A DNA stretch of 52,696 nucleotides from a virus: positions 1 to 52,696 of the IMG/VR virus record IMGVR_UViG_3300042934_001015; one strand, 5' to 3'. A program made the translations under genes and the position numbers. Positions 36,652 through 44,971 of the stretch are shown here, one piece after another (within the stretch, counting starts at the first letter, position 1; each line of letters starts with the position of its first letter). Under the pieces are notes generated by a model. That model was not told the DNA's origin. It made no database searches and worked only from the letters and a program-made list of their open reading frames with translations.

Positions 36652-37079
36652 GTTTCCGATGTTACTATAAATGGCTTACCTTCCCAGTAGGTATTAACGA
36701 TTTCCCGTACAGATATCATTTTAGTTTTTTCTTCTCCATCCCAGACTTCCCTCTCAAAAGGTACAACTTCTATTTCGTCATACTCGTATAATTCATCATT
36801 TAAGCCTGTGAGTTCTTTATACCAATCTAGAGCATCATCAAGTGTATATGCAGCTACTGAATCACATTCACAAACTTTGAATACTAGTACATCCTTTAAT
36901 CCTTTTTCCTCTACAATTTCCAAACAATCAACTGAAAATCCCCCAGTCTTACCTTCGAGCAAAATAACCTTCTGTCCCTGCCCCAATTCCCATGGTTCAC
37001 TTCTTGTTACCCAAACTTTGTCAGGGTTTTTCCTCGCTTCATAACAATTAACCATTTTTACTTTTGTTCCTATTTCCAT
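36645..37079 (-). CDS. Early protein of unknown function with SH3-like N-terminus
   Basis: A 144-aa acidic protein with strong RBS (GGAGAGG). The N-terminal 55 residues (EIGTKVKMVNCYEARKNPDK, VILLEGKTGGFSVDCLEIVE) look like a small beta barrel. The rest is mixed alpha/beta, ending REIVNTYWEGKPFIVTSETC. Not recognised; overlaps the next gene. Confidence 0.55.
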   Translation of the reverse strand: MEIGTKVKMVNCYEARKNPDKVWVTRSEPWELGQGQKVILLEGKTGGFSVDCLEIVEEKGLKDVLVFKVCECDSVAAYTLDDALDWYKELTGLNDELYEYDEIEVVPFEREVWDGEEKTKMISVREIVNTYWEGKPFIVTSETC

Positions 37080-37138
37080 GTTTTTTCCTCTCCTTTTCTT
37101 CGAATAAGTCTAACTTCCTACCAATTAGACCATTTAGG

Positions 37139-38071
37139 CTAATTAAGCTTTTCCGTCATCTTATTGATTAGTCCCAAAGTAGCTTTTTTGTACTTTTCTC
37201 GGTCTGCAGGATCCTTTATCTCGGGTAAGGTGCCTAATAGATCACTGAATCCCTTAACCAATGATTCAAAGGAGACTGTAAATTTAATGACCGCCTTATC
37301 TGTTTGTTGCCCAACACGCTGGCGAAGATCCACAAGTTCCTGTTCAATGGCTTCAGGTACTTTTTCAATAACTGCAGGTACCTCAATTGGTTTTTCCTTC
37401 AATTGCCGCTCGAGCTCCTTAATCTTTTTCTGAGATTCTGTTAAGCTTTTCTCTTTGTCTTTTATTTCTTTCTGAAGGTTATCAATCTCCTCGTTATTGC
37501 CTGCAGCTACCGCAAATTCTAAATCTGATTTAAGCTTATCCACTATCAGAACATGGTCATTTGCCTGCGTTTCTAACTTTTGGAATTCCTTGGCTAACTT
37601 TTCACGTGCAGCCTTTTCTTTCTTGGCCAATGCTTCCGCTTCTTTTAATTTTTTCTCTGCATCCTGTTTTTCTTTAATTGCCTGCTGCAGTTCTCGAGTA
37701 GACATACTATCAATATCATTTTCTTTTATAAATCCTTCCCGTTCATCTGCAGGTACTCCCAGGAGAGCAACCGCCTGTGTGTATGATAGATTTCCAAGCG
37801 CTTGGGTTTTTGCTTCGCTTCCAAAGAGAGAAAATTGATCCGCACCATATTGGTCAAATATTTTCATAAGGTTGTTGGCGGTGCTCTTCGAATAATCAAC
37901 TGATTCTTCAAGCCATTTTCCCCATTCTCCGTGAGGGACGAGTGTTTTCGCCTCAACTAGCCTACGGCCAATCTCGATACTATTAACTAGAAACATCTTC
38001 TTGGTTTGCTCTTTGATGCTATTTATCTCGGTAGCTATCATTATTGGAGTTCTTACAATTAAATCACTCAT
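37139..38071 (-). CDS. DUF3102-family protein
   Basis: A 310-aa protein. Residues 10-90 follow the DUF3102 pattern (INSIKEQTKKMFLVNSIEIG, RRLVEAKTLVPHGEWGKWLE, VDYSKSTANNLMKIFDQYG). A long coiled coil (135-235) and a helical end (FTVSFESLVKGFSDLLGTLP) follow. DUF3102 proteins are common in phages and ICEs next to PcfJ-type genes; no activity is known to me. Overlaps the PcfJ-like gene by 4 bp. Confidence 0.75.
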   Translation of the reverse strand: MSDLIVRTPIMIATEINSIKEQTKKMFLVNSIEIGRRLVEAKTLVPHGEWGKWLEESVDYSKSTANNLMKIFDQYGADQFSLFGSEAKTQALGNLSYTQAVALLGVPADEREGFIKENDIDSMSTRELQQAIKEKQDAEKKLKEAEALAKKEKAAREKLAKEFQKLETQANDHVLIVDKLKSDLEFAVAAGNNEEIDNLQKEIKDKEKSLTESQKKIKELERQLKEKPIEVPAVIEKVPEAIEQELVDLRQRVGQQTDKAVIKFTVSFESLVKGFSDLLGTLPEIKDPADREKYKKATLGLINKMTEKLN

Positions 38072-39648
38072 ACCGCTACACCCTGCCTTTCAACAGATTT
38101 AGATTTCCTTGGTTTTGGTTTCTTTGTAAGTTTGTCTAAGGTAAATGCATCGATAAAGGCTTTAACTTCCTTTGATGGAGAACAGTTTTCACGTCCTCTC
38201 GTTTGAACGATAGAATTGTTTTTTATCTCCATGGTATAGAAGGGCTTGTCCGGCTCATCCACTTTGCGTATAACGAACAAGTTTGTTTCACCTTTGGCAT
38301 ACCTGTTTGCATAGGTACCAACACAATGTTGCAACACCTTACCTTCTTCAATCAGTTCCAAAGAGTCAGCAGCCGGCCTAATCATTATTCCCGCGTATTC
38401 AAAACAGAACCTTGTTAAAGATTTAAGACGCCTTTGAATCTTCTTGTTTAACTCAGAGTCCTCTTTGATTTTCACTTGTTTAATAGTGTTTTGGTGGGCA
38501 TTGTGCAAATTGGATGGGAATAAGACATTTTCTTGATTAAGGTCCATACCTATTCGAACACAATCGGCGATATAATCACACCATGTATGAAGCACTTGAT
38601 ATTTTGCCAAATATCTTTTTTCCTTTGCTTCCTTTTCATATTGTTTATTAATGTAAGAATGGACTCTACTCAATTTTGTGTATTTGAGCACTTTCTGTAG
38701 GTCTTCAAAATACGTGCCATACTGTTGCAATATTTCGTATATTTCTTTGAAAGATAGATTGGATTTATCCTTTTTAGAAATCTGGAATAATCTAAGCGCA
38801 AGAGCACCGATGGCAATATTTGCTGATTTTAATTCTTTCAAATCATTATTGGAGAGTCGTAATACCTTTTGAATCGTTTTACCGTTCCAATTTACAGATC
38901 CATAGGTTTTATTCCCATACAGTTTGCCTTCAACTATCAACCCCATCCCCAATTTGGTCAGATATTCAATACATGGGTATTTAGAGTACAAATCAAAGAA
39001 CTGAACCATATCACCTGCAAGATAACTTTCCCAGGTACTATACTGAAATGGTGTGTTTTTTACCGCTTCCTTGATGCTTTCATAAGAACAATAGGAAGGC
39101 TTATTTGCCATTGAGGAATTAGTCTCGGACCTTACATTTTTCTTGCTATTCCATCCGCTCACATACGCCATTCCTTCAGTGTGAGAAAAGTAAACATAAG
39201 GACGGTGAATCATTCGGCTATTATCTTGTTCGAAAACATATAGTGCTTTTGTTTGAAACATTGTATCAACTGACCGAAAATCAAACCTGTAATCCCTTAT
39301 TGCGTATATTCCTCTGGCTGTTATTGCTTCAGGGTTAGATATCGACTTTTCATAATAGACAAAGTAGACCTCATCAACCATGTATTTTCTGCTAATCCCG
39401 CTAGCCTGTACCCTGCAAATCGAATTACATACAGGGCATGTAGATTCGCTTTTATGTTTTAAATCAAATGTTTCATATTCATTTTCGCAATGAGTACAAT
39501 AACCATACTGTTTCTTCCCCTTTTTCCAAGTGAAGATATAGCGACTGAATTTAAAAGGTTCATCAATTGCATAATCAACAATCCCCTGGCTCATTTCATC
39601 TGAGAAGTGTGAGAAGATTTCTTCTAGTTCAGGATTTGCTTTTTTCAT
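38068..39648 (-). CDS. PcfJ-like protein
   Basis: A 526-aa protein from ATG 39648 (RBS AGGTG). Residues 45-85 contain a zinc ribbon (YCTHCENEYETF...CPVCNSICRVQ). The conserved C-terminal PcfJ region reads LIEEGKVLQHCVGTYANRYA, KGETNLFVIRKVDEPDKPFY, TMEIKNNSIVQTRGRENCSP, with a basic tail. PcfJ is named from conjugative plasmid pCF10 and is widespread in phages and ICEs beside PcfK; biochemical role unclear. Encoded directly after PcfK here. Confidence 0.85.
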   Translation of the reverse strand: MKKANPELEEIFSHFSDEMSQGIVDYAIDEPFKFSRYIFTWKKGKKQYGYCTHCENEYETFDLKHKSESTCPVCNSICRVQASGISRKYMVDEVYFVYYEKSISNPEAITARGIYAIRDYRFDFRSVDTMFQTKALYVFEQDNSRMIHRPYVYFSHTEGMAYVSGWNSKKNVRSETNSSMANKPSYCSYESIKEAVKNTPFQYSTWESYLAGDMVQFFDLYSKYPCIEYLTKLGMGLIVEGKLYGNKTYGSVNWNGKTIQKVLRLSNNDLKELKSANIAIGALALRLFQISKKDKSNLSFKEIYEILQQYGTYFEDLQKVLKYTKLSRVHSYINKQYEKEAKEKRYLAKYQVLHTWCDYIADCVRIGMDLNQENVLFPSNLHNAHQNTIKQVKIKEDSELNKKIQRRLKSLTRFCFEYAGIMIRPAADSLELIEEGKVLQHCVGTYANRYAKGETNLFVIRKVDEPDKPFYTMEIKNNSIVQTRGRENCSPSKEVKAFIDAFTLDKLTKKPKPRKSKSVERQGVAV

Positions 39649-39658
39649 ATTGGGCACC

Positions 39659-40015
39659 TCACAAGAAATCATCCAGTTTCACATCAAAGTCTATCGTTGA
39701 AGGACTCGGTACAGCTGTAGGTGTAGCTGGTTGAGCATCAAACGCCAATGGCTCACCCTTAATACCAAAATACTTGAGGACTACACCATACCCCTCAGCC
39801 GGCGTTAAAATGGCCATATTTCCTACTCTCTTTTTTGACGCCACTTTTTTCATTTCATCCAGGCTTTTTATAATCGTTTTGTCAGCAGTAAGGATTTTCA
39901 TAGCATCCTGTGGTTTTTTTTCCAAATGGCTGACAAGGAACTCCCCGACCACTTGCACATATGGATTCTTTTCTTTGTCTATTTCAGCTTTGATTTTTGC
40001 TATGGCCTCTTGCAT
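39659..40015 (-). CDS. PcfK-like protein
   Basis: A 118-aa protein: MQEAIAKIKAEIDKEKNPYV, GEFLVSHLEKKPQDAMKILT, ADKTIIKSLDEMKKVASKKR and the motif MAILTPAEGYGVVLKYFGI, typical of PcfK-like proteins. Ends with an acidic Asp-rich tail. Pairs with PcfJ. Overlaps the upstream gene by 16 bp. Confidence 0.85.
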   Translation of the reverse strand: MQEAIAKIKAEIDKEKNPYVQVVGEFLVSHLEKKPQDAMKILTADKTIIKSLDEMKKVASKKRVGNMAILTPAEGYGVVLKYFGIKGEPLAFDAQPATPTAVPSPSTIDFDVKLDDFL

Positions 40016-40281
40016 AACTCATCCTCCTGTATCTTTATAACTTGATCTCGTAACTCATCATTTTCATTTCGGTACCATTTGATTTGTTGGTGTAACTCTT
40101 TAATTTCTTTTTTGAGACTCCTAACTTCTGAGGAGTGTTTTCTTTCGATTTCATATCTTCTTAGACATTCTCCAATATGGACATATCGACCAAATTTCAA
40201 ATATCCTGTGGGGCTACCCTCATCCTCGTAGACGGGGTAATTGCAGATGGGGCAATCACCGATAATGCACCCGCTGGCCAT
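40000..40281 (-). CDS. Small zinc-finger/coiled-coil protein
   Basis: A 93-aa protein from ATG 40281 (RBS AGGAGG). CIIGDCPICNYPVYEDEG and YVHIGECLRRYEIER supply Cys and His for a treble-clef-like zinc site; the rest is a charged coiled coil (EVRSLKKEIKELHQQIKWYR). Function unknown. The upstream frame extension has no RBS. Confidence 0.6.
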   Translation of the reverse strand: MASGCIIGDCPICNYPVYEDEGSPTGYLKFGRYVHIGECLRRYEIERKHSSEVRSLKKEIKELHQQIKWYRNENDELRDQVIKIQEDELCKRP

Positions 40282-40291
40282 AAAAAGCCTC

Positions 40292-40807
40292 CTAAAAATC
40301 GAATAATGATAACTGTTCATAATTTGATAGATTGGGGTCACTTTCCACTAGAATTGGTACGGTTTCTTCAAAATCGATATCAAATTCAGGGACTTCTTGA
40401 TCGATAATGTCTAAATCGTATTCCTGAAAGTCTGAGAACCAGTGAAGAGGGAAACAGCCACCACACCTTTTAAGATTGCTGTCGTGATAAAAGTAACCGT
40501 GAGTCATTTTAGGCTGCACATAGTAGGTTTTTAATTCCGTTGACCTATAGCCAGGCTTCCTCCAAATAAGGTTTGCCTTATAAACTTTCTCTGTATCCAA
40601 TGCATGCGCTACTATTTCTGGTTCCTCTGGCCACAATTCCTTATCAATGACCTGAAAGTATTTTGCTTGGAAGCACCCTTTGTGGGCACTAGCATTTGGT
40701 AATTTTGATACATAAAAATGTTTTGATCCATTAGGGAAGAGATAATAACTTGTCCCTTTTTCAAGTACTGCTGATTGACCAGAATCTACACAAACACCTT
40801 GTAGCAT
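40292..40807 (-). CDS. Early protein with C-terminal beta-clamp-binding motif
   Basis: A 171-aa protein. The N-terminal 120 residues contain Cys/His-rich beta segments (YYLFPNGSKHFYVSKLPNAS, CFQAKYFQVIDKE, RCGGCFPLHWF). The C-terminus is LSNYEQLSLFDF, where QLSLF is an exact match to the clamp-binding pentapeptide QL(S/D)LF. This predicts recruitment to the host DnaN sliding clamp, suggesting a DNA-replication or DNA-processing role. The fold is otherwise unrecognised. Confidence 0.6.
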   Translation of the reverse strand: MLQGVCVDSGQSAVLEKGTSYYLFPNGSKHFYVSKLPNASAHKGCFQAKYFQVIDKELWPEEPEIVAHALDTEKVYKANLIWRKPGYRSTELKTYYVQPKMTHGYFYHDSNLKRCGGCFPLHWFSDFQEYDLDIIDQEVPEFDIDFEETVPILVESDPNLSNYEQLSLFDF

Positions 40808-40941
40808 TATCCCACCTGCTCCCAGCCATTTTTAAGTCTGCAGGCTATCTCTTTCTTCCGTAGTGGCTCATAAACGACTACTAACTTTCCTCGTTCCTTT
40901 CGGGAGAGGATAACCCAGTGTAGCTGCCTTTTTCTTTGCAC
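40807..40941 (-). CDS. Small overlapping gene, unknown (44 aa)
   Basis: GTG-started frame (RBS AAGGTG) nested partly in the 3' end of the DUF1064 gene: MQRKRQLHWVILSRKERGKL, then VVVYEPLRKKEIACRLKNGW. Its stop overlaps the next start as TAATG, a common coupling arrangement, and the 60-bp gap between the two large genes would otherwise be empty. Confidence 0.45.
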   Translation of the reverse strand: MQRKRQLHWVILSRKERGKLVVVYEPLRKKEIACRLKNGWEQVG

Positions 40942-41347
40942 TTGGCTTCACCTTCTTCTTTGATTTGGCTTTCAACTTTTTGAGCTTATCTAATTCAATC
41001 CAGCCATGTGTTTCATCTAAGGTGACAACCTTCAAGCTATAATCATAACGGGCTTCAAACATCTTTTTCTTAAGTTTAAATACAGGGGTCTCAACACCTT
41101 TCACATCCACGATTTCAATACTGCCATCAAGGTTATGAATCTCGAAATCTGCTACGTACTCAGTTTTTCGTACAGTTTTCCCATTCTTTTTGTAGGACTC
41201 AAGGAGTAAGAAGCGTGGTTGCAACTTAAAATCCTTTATTTGCTTGGCCTGCTTGAGCCATTTGAGTTGTACGAAATACTTACTTTCTGCGATACTGTCA
41301 AATTTATGGCCATCGATAACGACCTTTTTATTGCCGTACTTACTCAT
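40868..41347 (-). CDS. DUF1064 putative nuclease (PD-(D/E)XK-like)
   Basis: A 159-aa protein: KYGNKKVVIDGHKFDSIAES, KYFVQLKWLKQAKQIKDFKL, then YVADFEIHNLDGSIEIVDVKG, where E19, D-F and D-V-K-G have the spacing of a PD-(D/E)XK active site. Lys-rich C-terminus. DUF1064 proteins are early phage nucleases, possibly Holliday-junction resolvases. Overlaps MazG-like start. Confidence 0.8.
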   Translation of the reverse strand: MSKYGNKKVVIDGHKFDSIAESKYFVQLKWLKQAKQIKDFKLQPRFLLLESYKKNGKTVRKTEYVADFEIHNLDGSIEIVDVKGVETPVFKLKKKMFEARYDYSLKVVTLDETHGWIELDKLKKLKAKSKKKVKPSAKKKAATLGYPLPKGTRKVSSRL

Positions 41348-41637
41348 TAGTAAGCTTTACCACCATGCATGTAAGACCTGCCTTTGTTGTAATCCATTTT
41401 GTCCCTGATTGCTTTTTCAAGGTCAATTCCACGTGATCCGCATAAATCAAAAACGCGAATACACACATCTGCAAGTTCTTCAGCAAAGTTAGCTTCCCAA
41501 CCTTTTCTATCAGCTTCCAAAGCCTCACTTACCTCGCTGTGAATCAGGGCTAATAATGTTCCTGTTTCGCGTTCGTTATCATGCCACCCCTTTGACATAG
41601 CCGTTTCATATGCTTCTTCGCATAAAGTATTTATCAT
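41347..41637 (-). CDS. MazG-like nucleotide pyrophosphohydrolase
   Basis: A 96-aa all-alpha protein with the MazG metal-binding pattern LLALIHSEVSEALEADRKG (E-x-x-E-A) and FAEELADVCIRVFDL (E-E-L-A-D), ending SYMHGGKAY. It hydrolyses NTPs or (p)ppGpp-like nucleotides. In phages it is often thought to blunt stringent or aberrant-nucleotide responses. Confidence 0.82.
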   Translation of the reverse strand: MINTLCEEAYETAMSKGWHDNERETGTLLALIHSEVSEALEADRKGWEANFAEELADVCIRVFDLCGSRGIDLEKAIRDKMDYNKGRSYMHGGKAY

Positions 41638-41894
41638 TTAAGACTCCCCTTTCAGTCCTGATTTACGAGCTTTAATTTTGTCTTCTCTAGCAAGATGTAT
41701 AAGAGCAATTAACACCTCGTCAGGGTCACGCTCAAAATGTCTAGCGATAATATCAACACTTGTACCCCTGGTCCACATCGTAGTTAATCTCTTAATTCAG
41801 GTGCATCCCAGACAAAATCCATTTCCTCACAAACGATTACTCTGTTCTTCCTGGCTCTCCTTAGGAGTGCCTTCTTCTTAGCTCCTTGTCCCAT
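41638..41894 (-). pseudogene. Frameshifted small HTH-like early gene
   Basis: Two abutting frames read as one protein with a single-base shift. The first (41894-41784) is MGQGAKKKALLRRARKNRVI...FVWDAPELRD and then stops. The second (41778-41638) is MWTRGTSVDIIARHFERDPD, EVLIALIHLAREDKIKARKS. Inserting one T in GATTAACTACG restores ELRD-LTT-MWTRG without a break. It is either a real one-base deletion or a sequencing error in a T run; no slippery heptamer is visible. Likely a small DNA-binding protein. Confidence 0.6.
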
Positions 41895-41896
41895 TT

Positions 41897-42139
41897 TCAA
41901 TACCACTCATTATTCGGATTTTCGATATCTACCCACAGTATGGAGGCAATAACCCATTCCTCTTTTAATTCCTCGTAATTAAGGTTGTCGATAGGTTGTC
42001 CTGAGCGAGATAGGGTCACATTCATGTTCTTTAATTCATCTAACACTATTTGTCTTTTAACCTCCAAAGGTGCACTGCGCTTGATTTTCTTACGGTGTTT
42101 GACAGCTTCTAGTAAAAGTCCCATGCCATTCACTTCCAT
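41897..42139 (-). CDS. Small early protein of unknown function (FbpA-like segment)
   Basis: An 80-aa protein, basic N-terminus (LLLEAVKHRKKIKRSAPLEV) then KRQIVLDELKNMNVTLSRSG and NYEELKEEWV. The middle resembles Fur-regulated basic protein-type segments often seen in Bacillus phages, but the match is weak. It lies between the DnaD-like initiator and the frameshifted gene. Confidence 0.5.
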   Translation of the reverse strand: MEVNGMGLLLEAVKHRKKIKRSAPLEVKRQIVLDELKNMNVTLSRSGQPIDNLNYEELKEEWVIASILWVDIENPNNEWY

Positions 42140-42159
42140 TTCCGTTTTTTAGCCAATTG

Positions 42160-43140
42160 CTACGCATTGAACCGCTTTAATTTTTCTTGTATTTGCCTTC
42201 TTTTTGCTTCCAACTCATCCTGGTCTACGTCCTGCGGCGGAACATAGTCTTGGTTCATATAGTCAGGCACAATCTCTTGTCGGATAGGCTTTTTATACGA
42301 TCCCTTTCTTGCAGGCGGATTTTTTTGAAGTTTAAGAGATTCAAGTTTCTGATAATGTTTGTCAAATATGTATCCAGCACAGTATGACAAGCTATTTATC
42401 CGGTCTCTAGGATGCTTGGGCGTGTATGTGTCAAAGCGGTCTTTAAGGTAAACTAGGGCATTCTCCAATGAAATTCCAGCGGATAGGATTTCTTGTGCAG
42501 CCATTTCATCAGCCGGAGAATGCGTAAATCCATAAGCACGTAATTGAATGAAACGATCGATAAGAATTTTTACTGCGTTTTCCGAAGTTTGTGATATTTC
42601 TCCAGACGGCACTGGATCACCACGTAATGGGTCGGTCGTAGGCACCCCGTCACTTTCTTCGTATGCGTGCGTATCAGTAGCAGCAATATTTAAATCATTC
42701 TTAGGACATTCTTTATCATTCTTGTTTATATCCGCGCACTGTTCCCTGTCTGTTACCTTACTGTTACCCTCAACATTCTTTTGTTGATATAAATCCCAAT
42801 TTGACAAGGATATTAGTGTGTACTGTCTGTTACCCTTGCCACGTTCTATCTTGATCATTGACTGTTTCTCAAGCCATTCTAAAATTGTAGATACTGTTTT
42901 TGGGTTTGGTTCTTTGTATTTCACCCCCTCGTACCAACCGACATTCTTGGCAACCTCTCGAACGGAAGTAAGATGCTGGCCCGCCTTAATGGCCAGGAAT
43001 GTTCCATCTCTCATCGGGATTGTATTATCCTGATGGTTCACCGTGTATTTGAGATATTGCCAAATTCTATGGTAGAGGGGGGGCATCATCCATATGGCGC
43101 TTTCCAGCTCTTTTCTAAAGTCTTTGATGTACCCCTGCAA
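42160..43140 (-). CDS. DnaD-like phage replication initiator
   Basis: A 326-aa protein. Residues 10-125 form a winged-helix region (MMPPLYHRIWQYLKYTVNHQ...IKAGQHLTSVREVAKNVGWY...TVSTILEWLEKQSMIKIERG) typical of phage O/DnaD-type initiators. A variable linker follows, then a helical C-terminal part (FIQLRAYGFTHSPADEMAAQ...RINSLSYCAGYIFDKHYQ). Probably binds an origin within or near its own gene and recruits the host DnaI/DnaC helicase system; no phage helicase or loader is seen. Confidence 0.75.
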   Translation of the reverse strand: MQGYIKDFRKELESAIWMMPPLYHRIWQYLKYTVNHQDNTIPMRDGTFLAIKAGQHLTSVREVAKNVGWYEGVKYKEPNPKTVSTILEWLEKQSMIKIERGKGNRQYTLISLSNWDLYQQKNVEGNSKVTDREQCADINKNDKECPKNDLNIAATDTHAYEESDGVPTTDPLRGDPVPSGEISQTSENAVKILIDRFIQLRAYGFTHSPADEMAAQEILSAGISLENALVYLKDRFDTYTPKHPRDRINSLSYCAGYIFDKHYQKLESLKLQKNPPARKGSYKKPIRQEIVPDYMNQDYVPPQDVDQDELEAKRRQIQEKLKRFNA

Positions 43141-43157
43141 ATGCTTTCCCTCCTTAA

Positions 43158-43862
43158 CTAAGGGACAAATACCAGTTTCCCGGTTAATTCCATAATTTCT
43201 CTTTTAAACTGTTCTGCATTGCTATTGCTATCACTCAAATGCAGCAACCATATTTCTTGAACATTCGAAAGATCATTTGCTTTCAAAAACTCCTTAACAT
43301 TTTCGAGGCTAAAGTGGGACTTTTCTAAACGTTGCTTCATGACCCTCGGTACTTTCCCTTTGACAATGTTCTCAATAAGGATTTCTCTTGAGTAATTGCA
43401 TTCAACCATAATATGAGTTAGACCCGGGAAGCGATACTTAATGTAATAAGTATCAGTGGCAAAAAGGACCTTCTCACCCTCTTGATTGGCTAAGAGAAAA
43501 CCAAGAGGCTCGCTGACATCATGTTTCACGTCAAATGGGAGTATCGTCCATGTGCCAAGTGTAAATTGCTCCTTTGATTTGACTGGATGCGCTCTGTGAT
43601 GCCCATCTAGGTTAAGAGCATTCCAAGTTCCATAGCTTGCATAGACGTCGATACCTGCCTTTAATACGTCTTTTAAGCTTTTACTATGGTCACCATGTTC
43701 GTGCGTTACCAGGCAAGCTGCTATCGATGACATTTGAAAATGAAAGCCTCTCTGTATCTCTTTGTAAGGAAGACCACATTCCAAAAGAAGCGGGGTGCTA
43801 CCGTCTGTCACGCGGTAGCAATTCCCTTTTGAACTCGAGCCCAAAGCCTGTATCTCTATCAC
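43158..43862 (-). CDS. MBL-fold metallo-hydrolase
   Basis: A 234-aa metallo-beta-lactamase fold enzyme: SSSKGNCYRVTDGSTPLLLE, signature VTHEHGDHSKSL (HxHxDH), VLFATDTYY (Asp) and the late His of LLHLSDSNSN. Related to YycJ-type proteins; in Bacillus phages it follows RecT-like genes, so it may act as the nuclease of the recombination pair. Its start overlaps the RecT-like stop. Confidence 0.85.
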   Translation of the reverse strand: MIEIQALGSSSKGNCYRVTDGSTPLLLECGLPYKEIQRGFHFQMSSIAACLVTHEHGDHSKSLKDVLKAGIDVYASYGTWNALNLDGHHRAHPVKSKEQFTLGTWTILPFDVKHDVSEPLGFLLANQEGEKVLFATDTYYIKYRFPGLTHIMVECNYSREILIENIVKGKVPRVMKQRLEKSHFSLENVKEFLKANDLSNVQEIWLLHLSDSNSNAEQFKREIMELTGKLVFVP

Positions 43863-44971
43863 CAGGTAGGACCTCCAACAGGTTCTGAATTTTCATTATG
43901 TGAAGATGATTCCGTCTCCTGATTTTGATGTTCTTCCTGTTGATTAATTGGTCCATCATTGTGTGGTGGTTCCGTTGACCCTTCTTGTTTATGAGGTTTG
44001 GGGTCTATATCAATTACTTCTGAATTTGCATTATCGTTTATTTCTTTTCTCACCCGCGCATAAGAATCATCTGTACTTTCTTCGTGGACCATTGCAACAA
44101 ATGCATTTCCGAAATCCTTCGGTATCTTTTTTACAATGTTGTTTCTCATTTTCCGAATGATCATGGATTCCCTACTTTGAGGATCCGACCATGCTGGGCT
44201 TATCCATTTTTGGAATTCAGGTTCATCTAGCGCCTTTAATCCCATCCCTTTTACCCGTTTCATAATGTCATTTTTCTTGGATGCAATCTGTTCTTTCTGT
44301 TGAATCGTTGCTTTAAATCGATTTTCGCAAATTCCGAAAGTTTCATTCATCATGTTGTTGTTGATATGAGCTATGAGATTTTTAATAACGTCATCACGTT
44401 CTGCAATAAAGAATTCGACTGTTTTGTCCGTCTTAATAACCGGATATACCACCCGTACCACGTCACCTTTACCGGTAGGTGACCATTTTGGAGGTTGCAT
44501 CTCCAAGCCGTTATAGGTTGGATATTCAAAGTTGTCATTTTCTCTTACAAGCCAGAATTGTTTGACCGCTTCAACATCTCTACCGAAGCGGGCAAGAATG
44601 GCGTCATTGCCATCCCCTTCTATCCCCATTTCAATTTGCTTTTTCCAAACTGTGATGTCTTTTCCAGTCTCATCTTTAGATTTAACTGATACATTACGGG
44701 TTTGAAAGTACACTTCTCGTGGACTAGCAGCCGCATTCAATTTTAAAGACGCTACTGACATTAATATTTGAGTCAGGTTATTTTTATCCAGTTGTGGGTC
44801 ATTCCAAGTAATGCCTTTTGATTCCAAAGCATTATTTATTGAAGATATGGCATTCATTACACAATTTTTAGAGTAAGTATCCATCGCGATGCCGTTCCCT
44901 GTTAGTTGGCGCTCAATCATAGGGAAAAACGCATCATTTATTTTGGTAAGCCCTGTTGAAAAGCCGCTCAT
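43859..44971 (-). CDS. RecT-like single-strand annealing protein
   Basis: A 370-aa protein. The segment LTQILMSVASLKLNAAASPR-EVYF, then VRVVYPVIKTDKTVEFFIAE in the core, is similar in style to RecT/Erf-type annealing proteins, and the C-terminal 70 residues are a disordered acidic tail (HKQEGSTEPPHNDG...). Context (Rad50-like ATPase upstream, MBL hydrolase downstream) is that of a phage recombination module. Direct motif evidence is modest. Confidence 0.6.
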   Translation of the reverse strand: MSGFSTGLTKINDAFFPMIERQLTGNGIAMDTYSKNCVMNAISSINNALESKGITWNDPQLDKNNLTQILMSVASLKLNAAASPREVYFQTRNVSVKSKDETGKDITVWKKQIEMGIEGDGNDAILARFGRDVEAVKQFWLVRENDNFEYPTYNGLEMQPPKWSPTGKGDVVRVVYPVIKTDKTVEFFIAERDDVIKNLIAHINNNMMNETFGICENRFKATIQQKEQIASKKNDIMKRVKGMGLKALDEPEFQKWISPAWSDPQSRESMIIRKMRNNIVKKIPKDFGNAFVAMVHEESTDDSYARVRKEINDNANSEVIDIDPKPHKQEGSTEPPHNDGPINQQEEHQNQETESSSHNENSEPVGGPTW

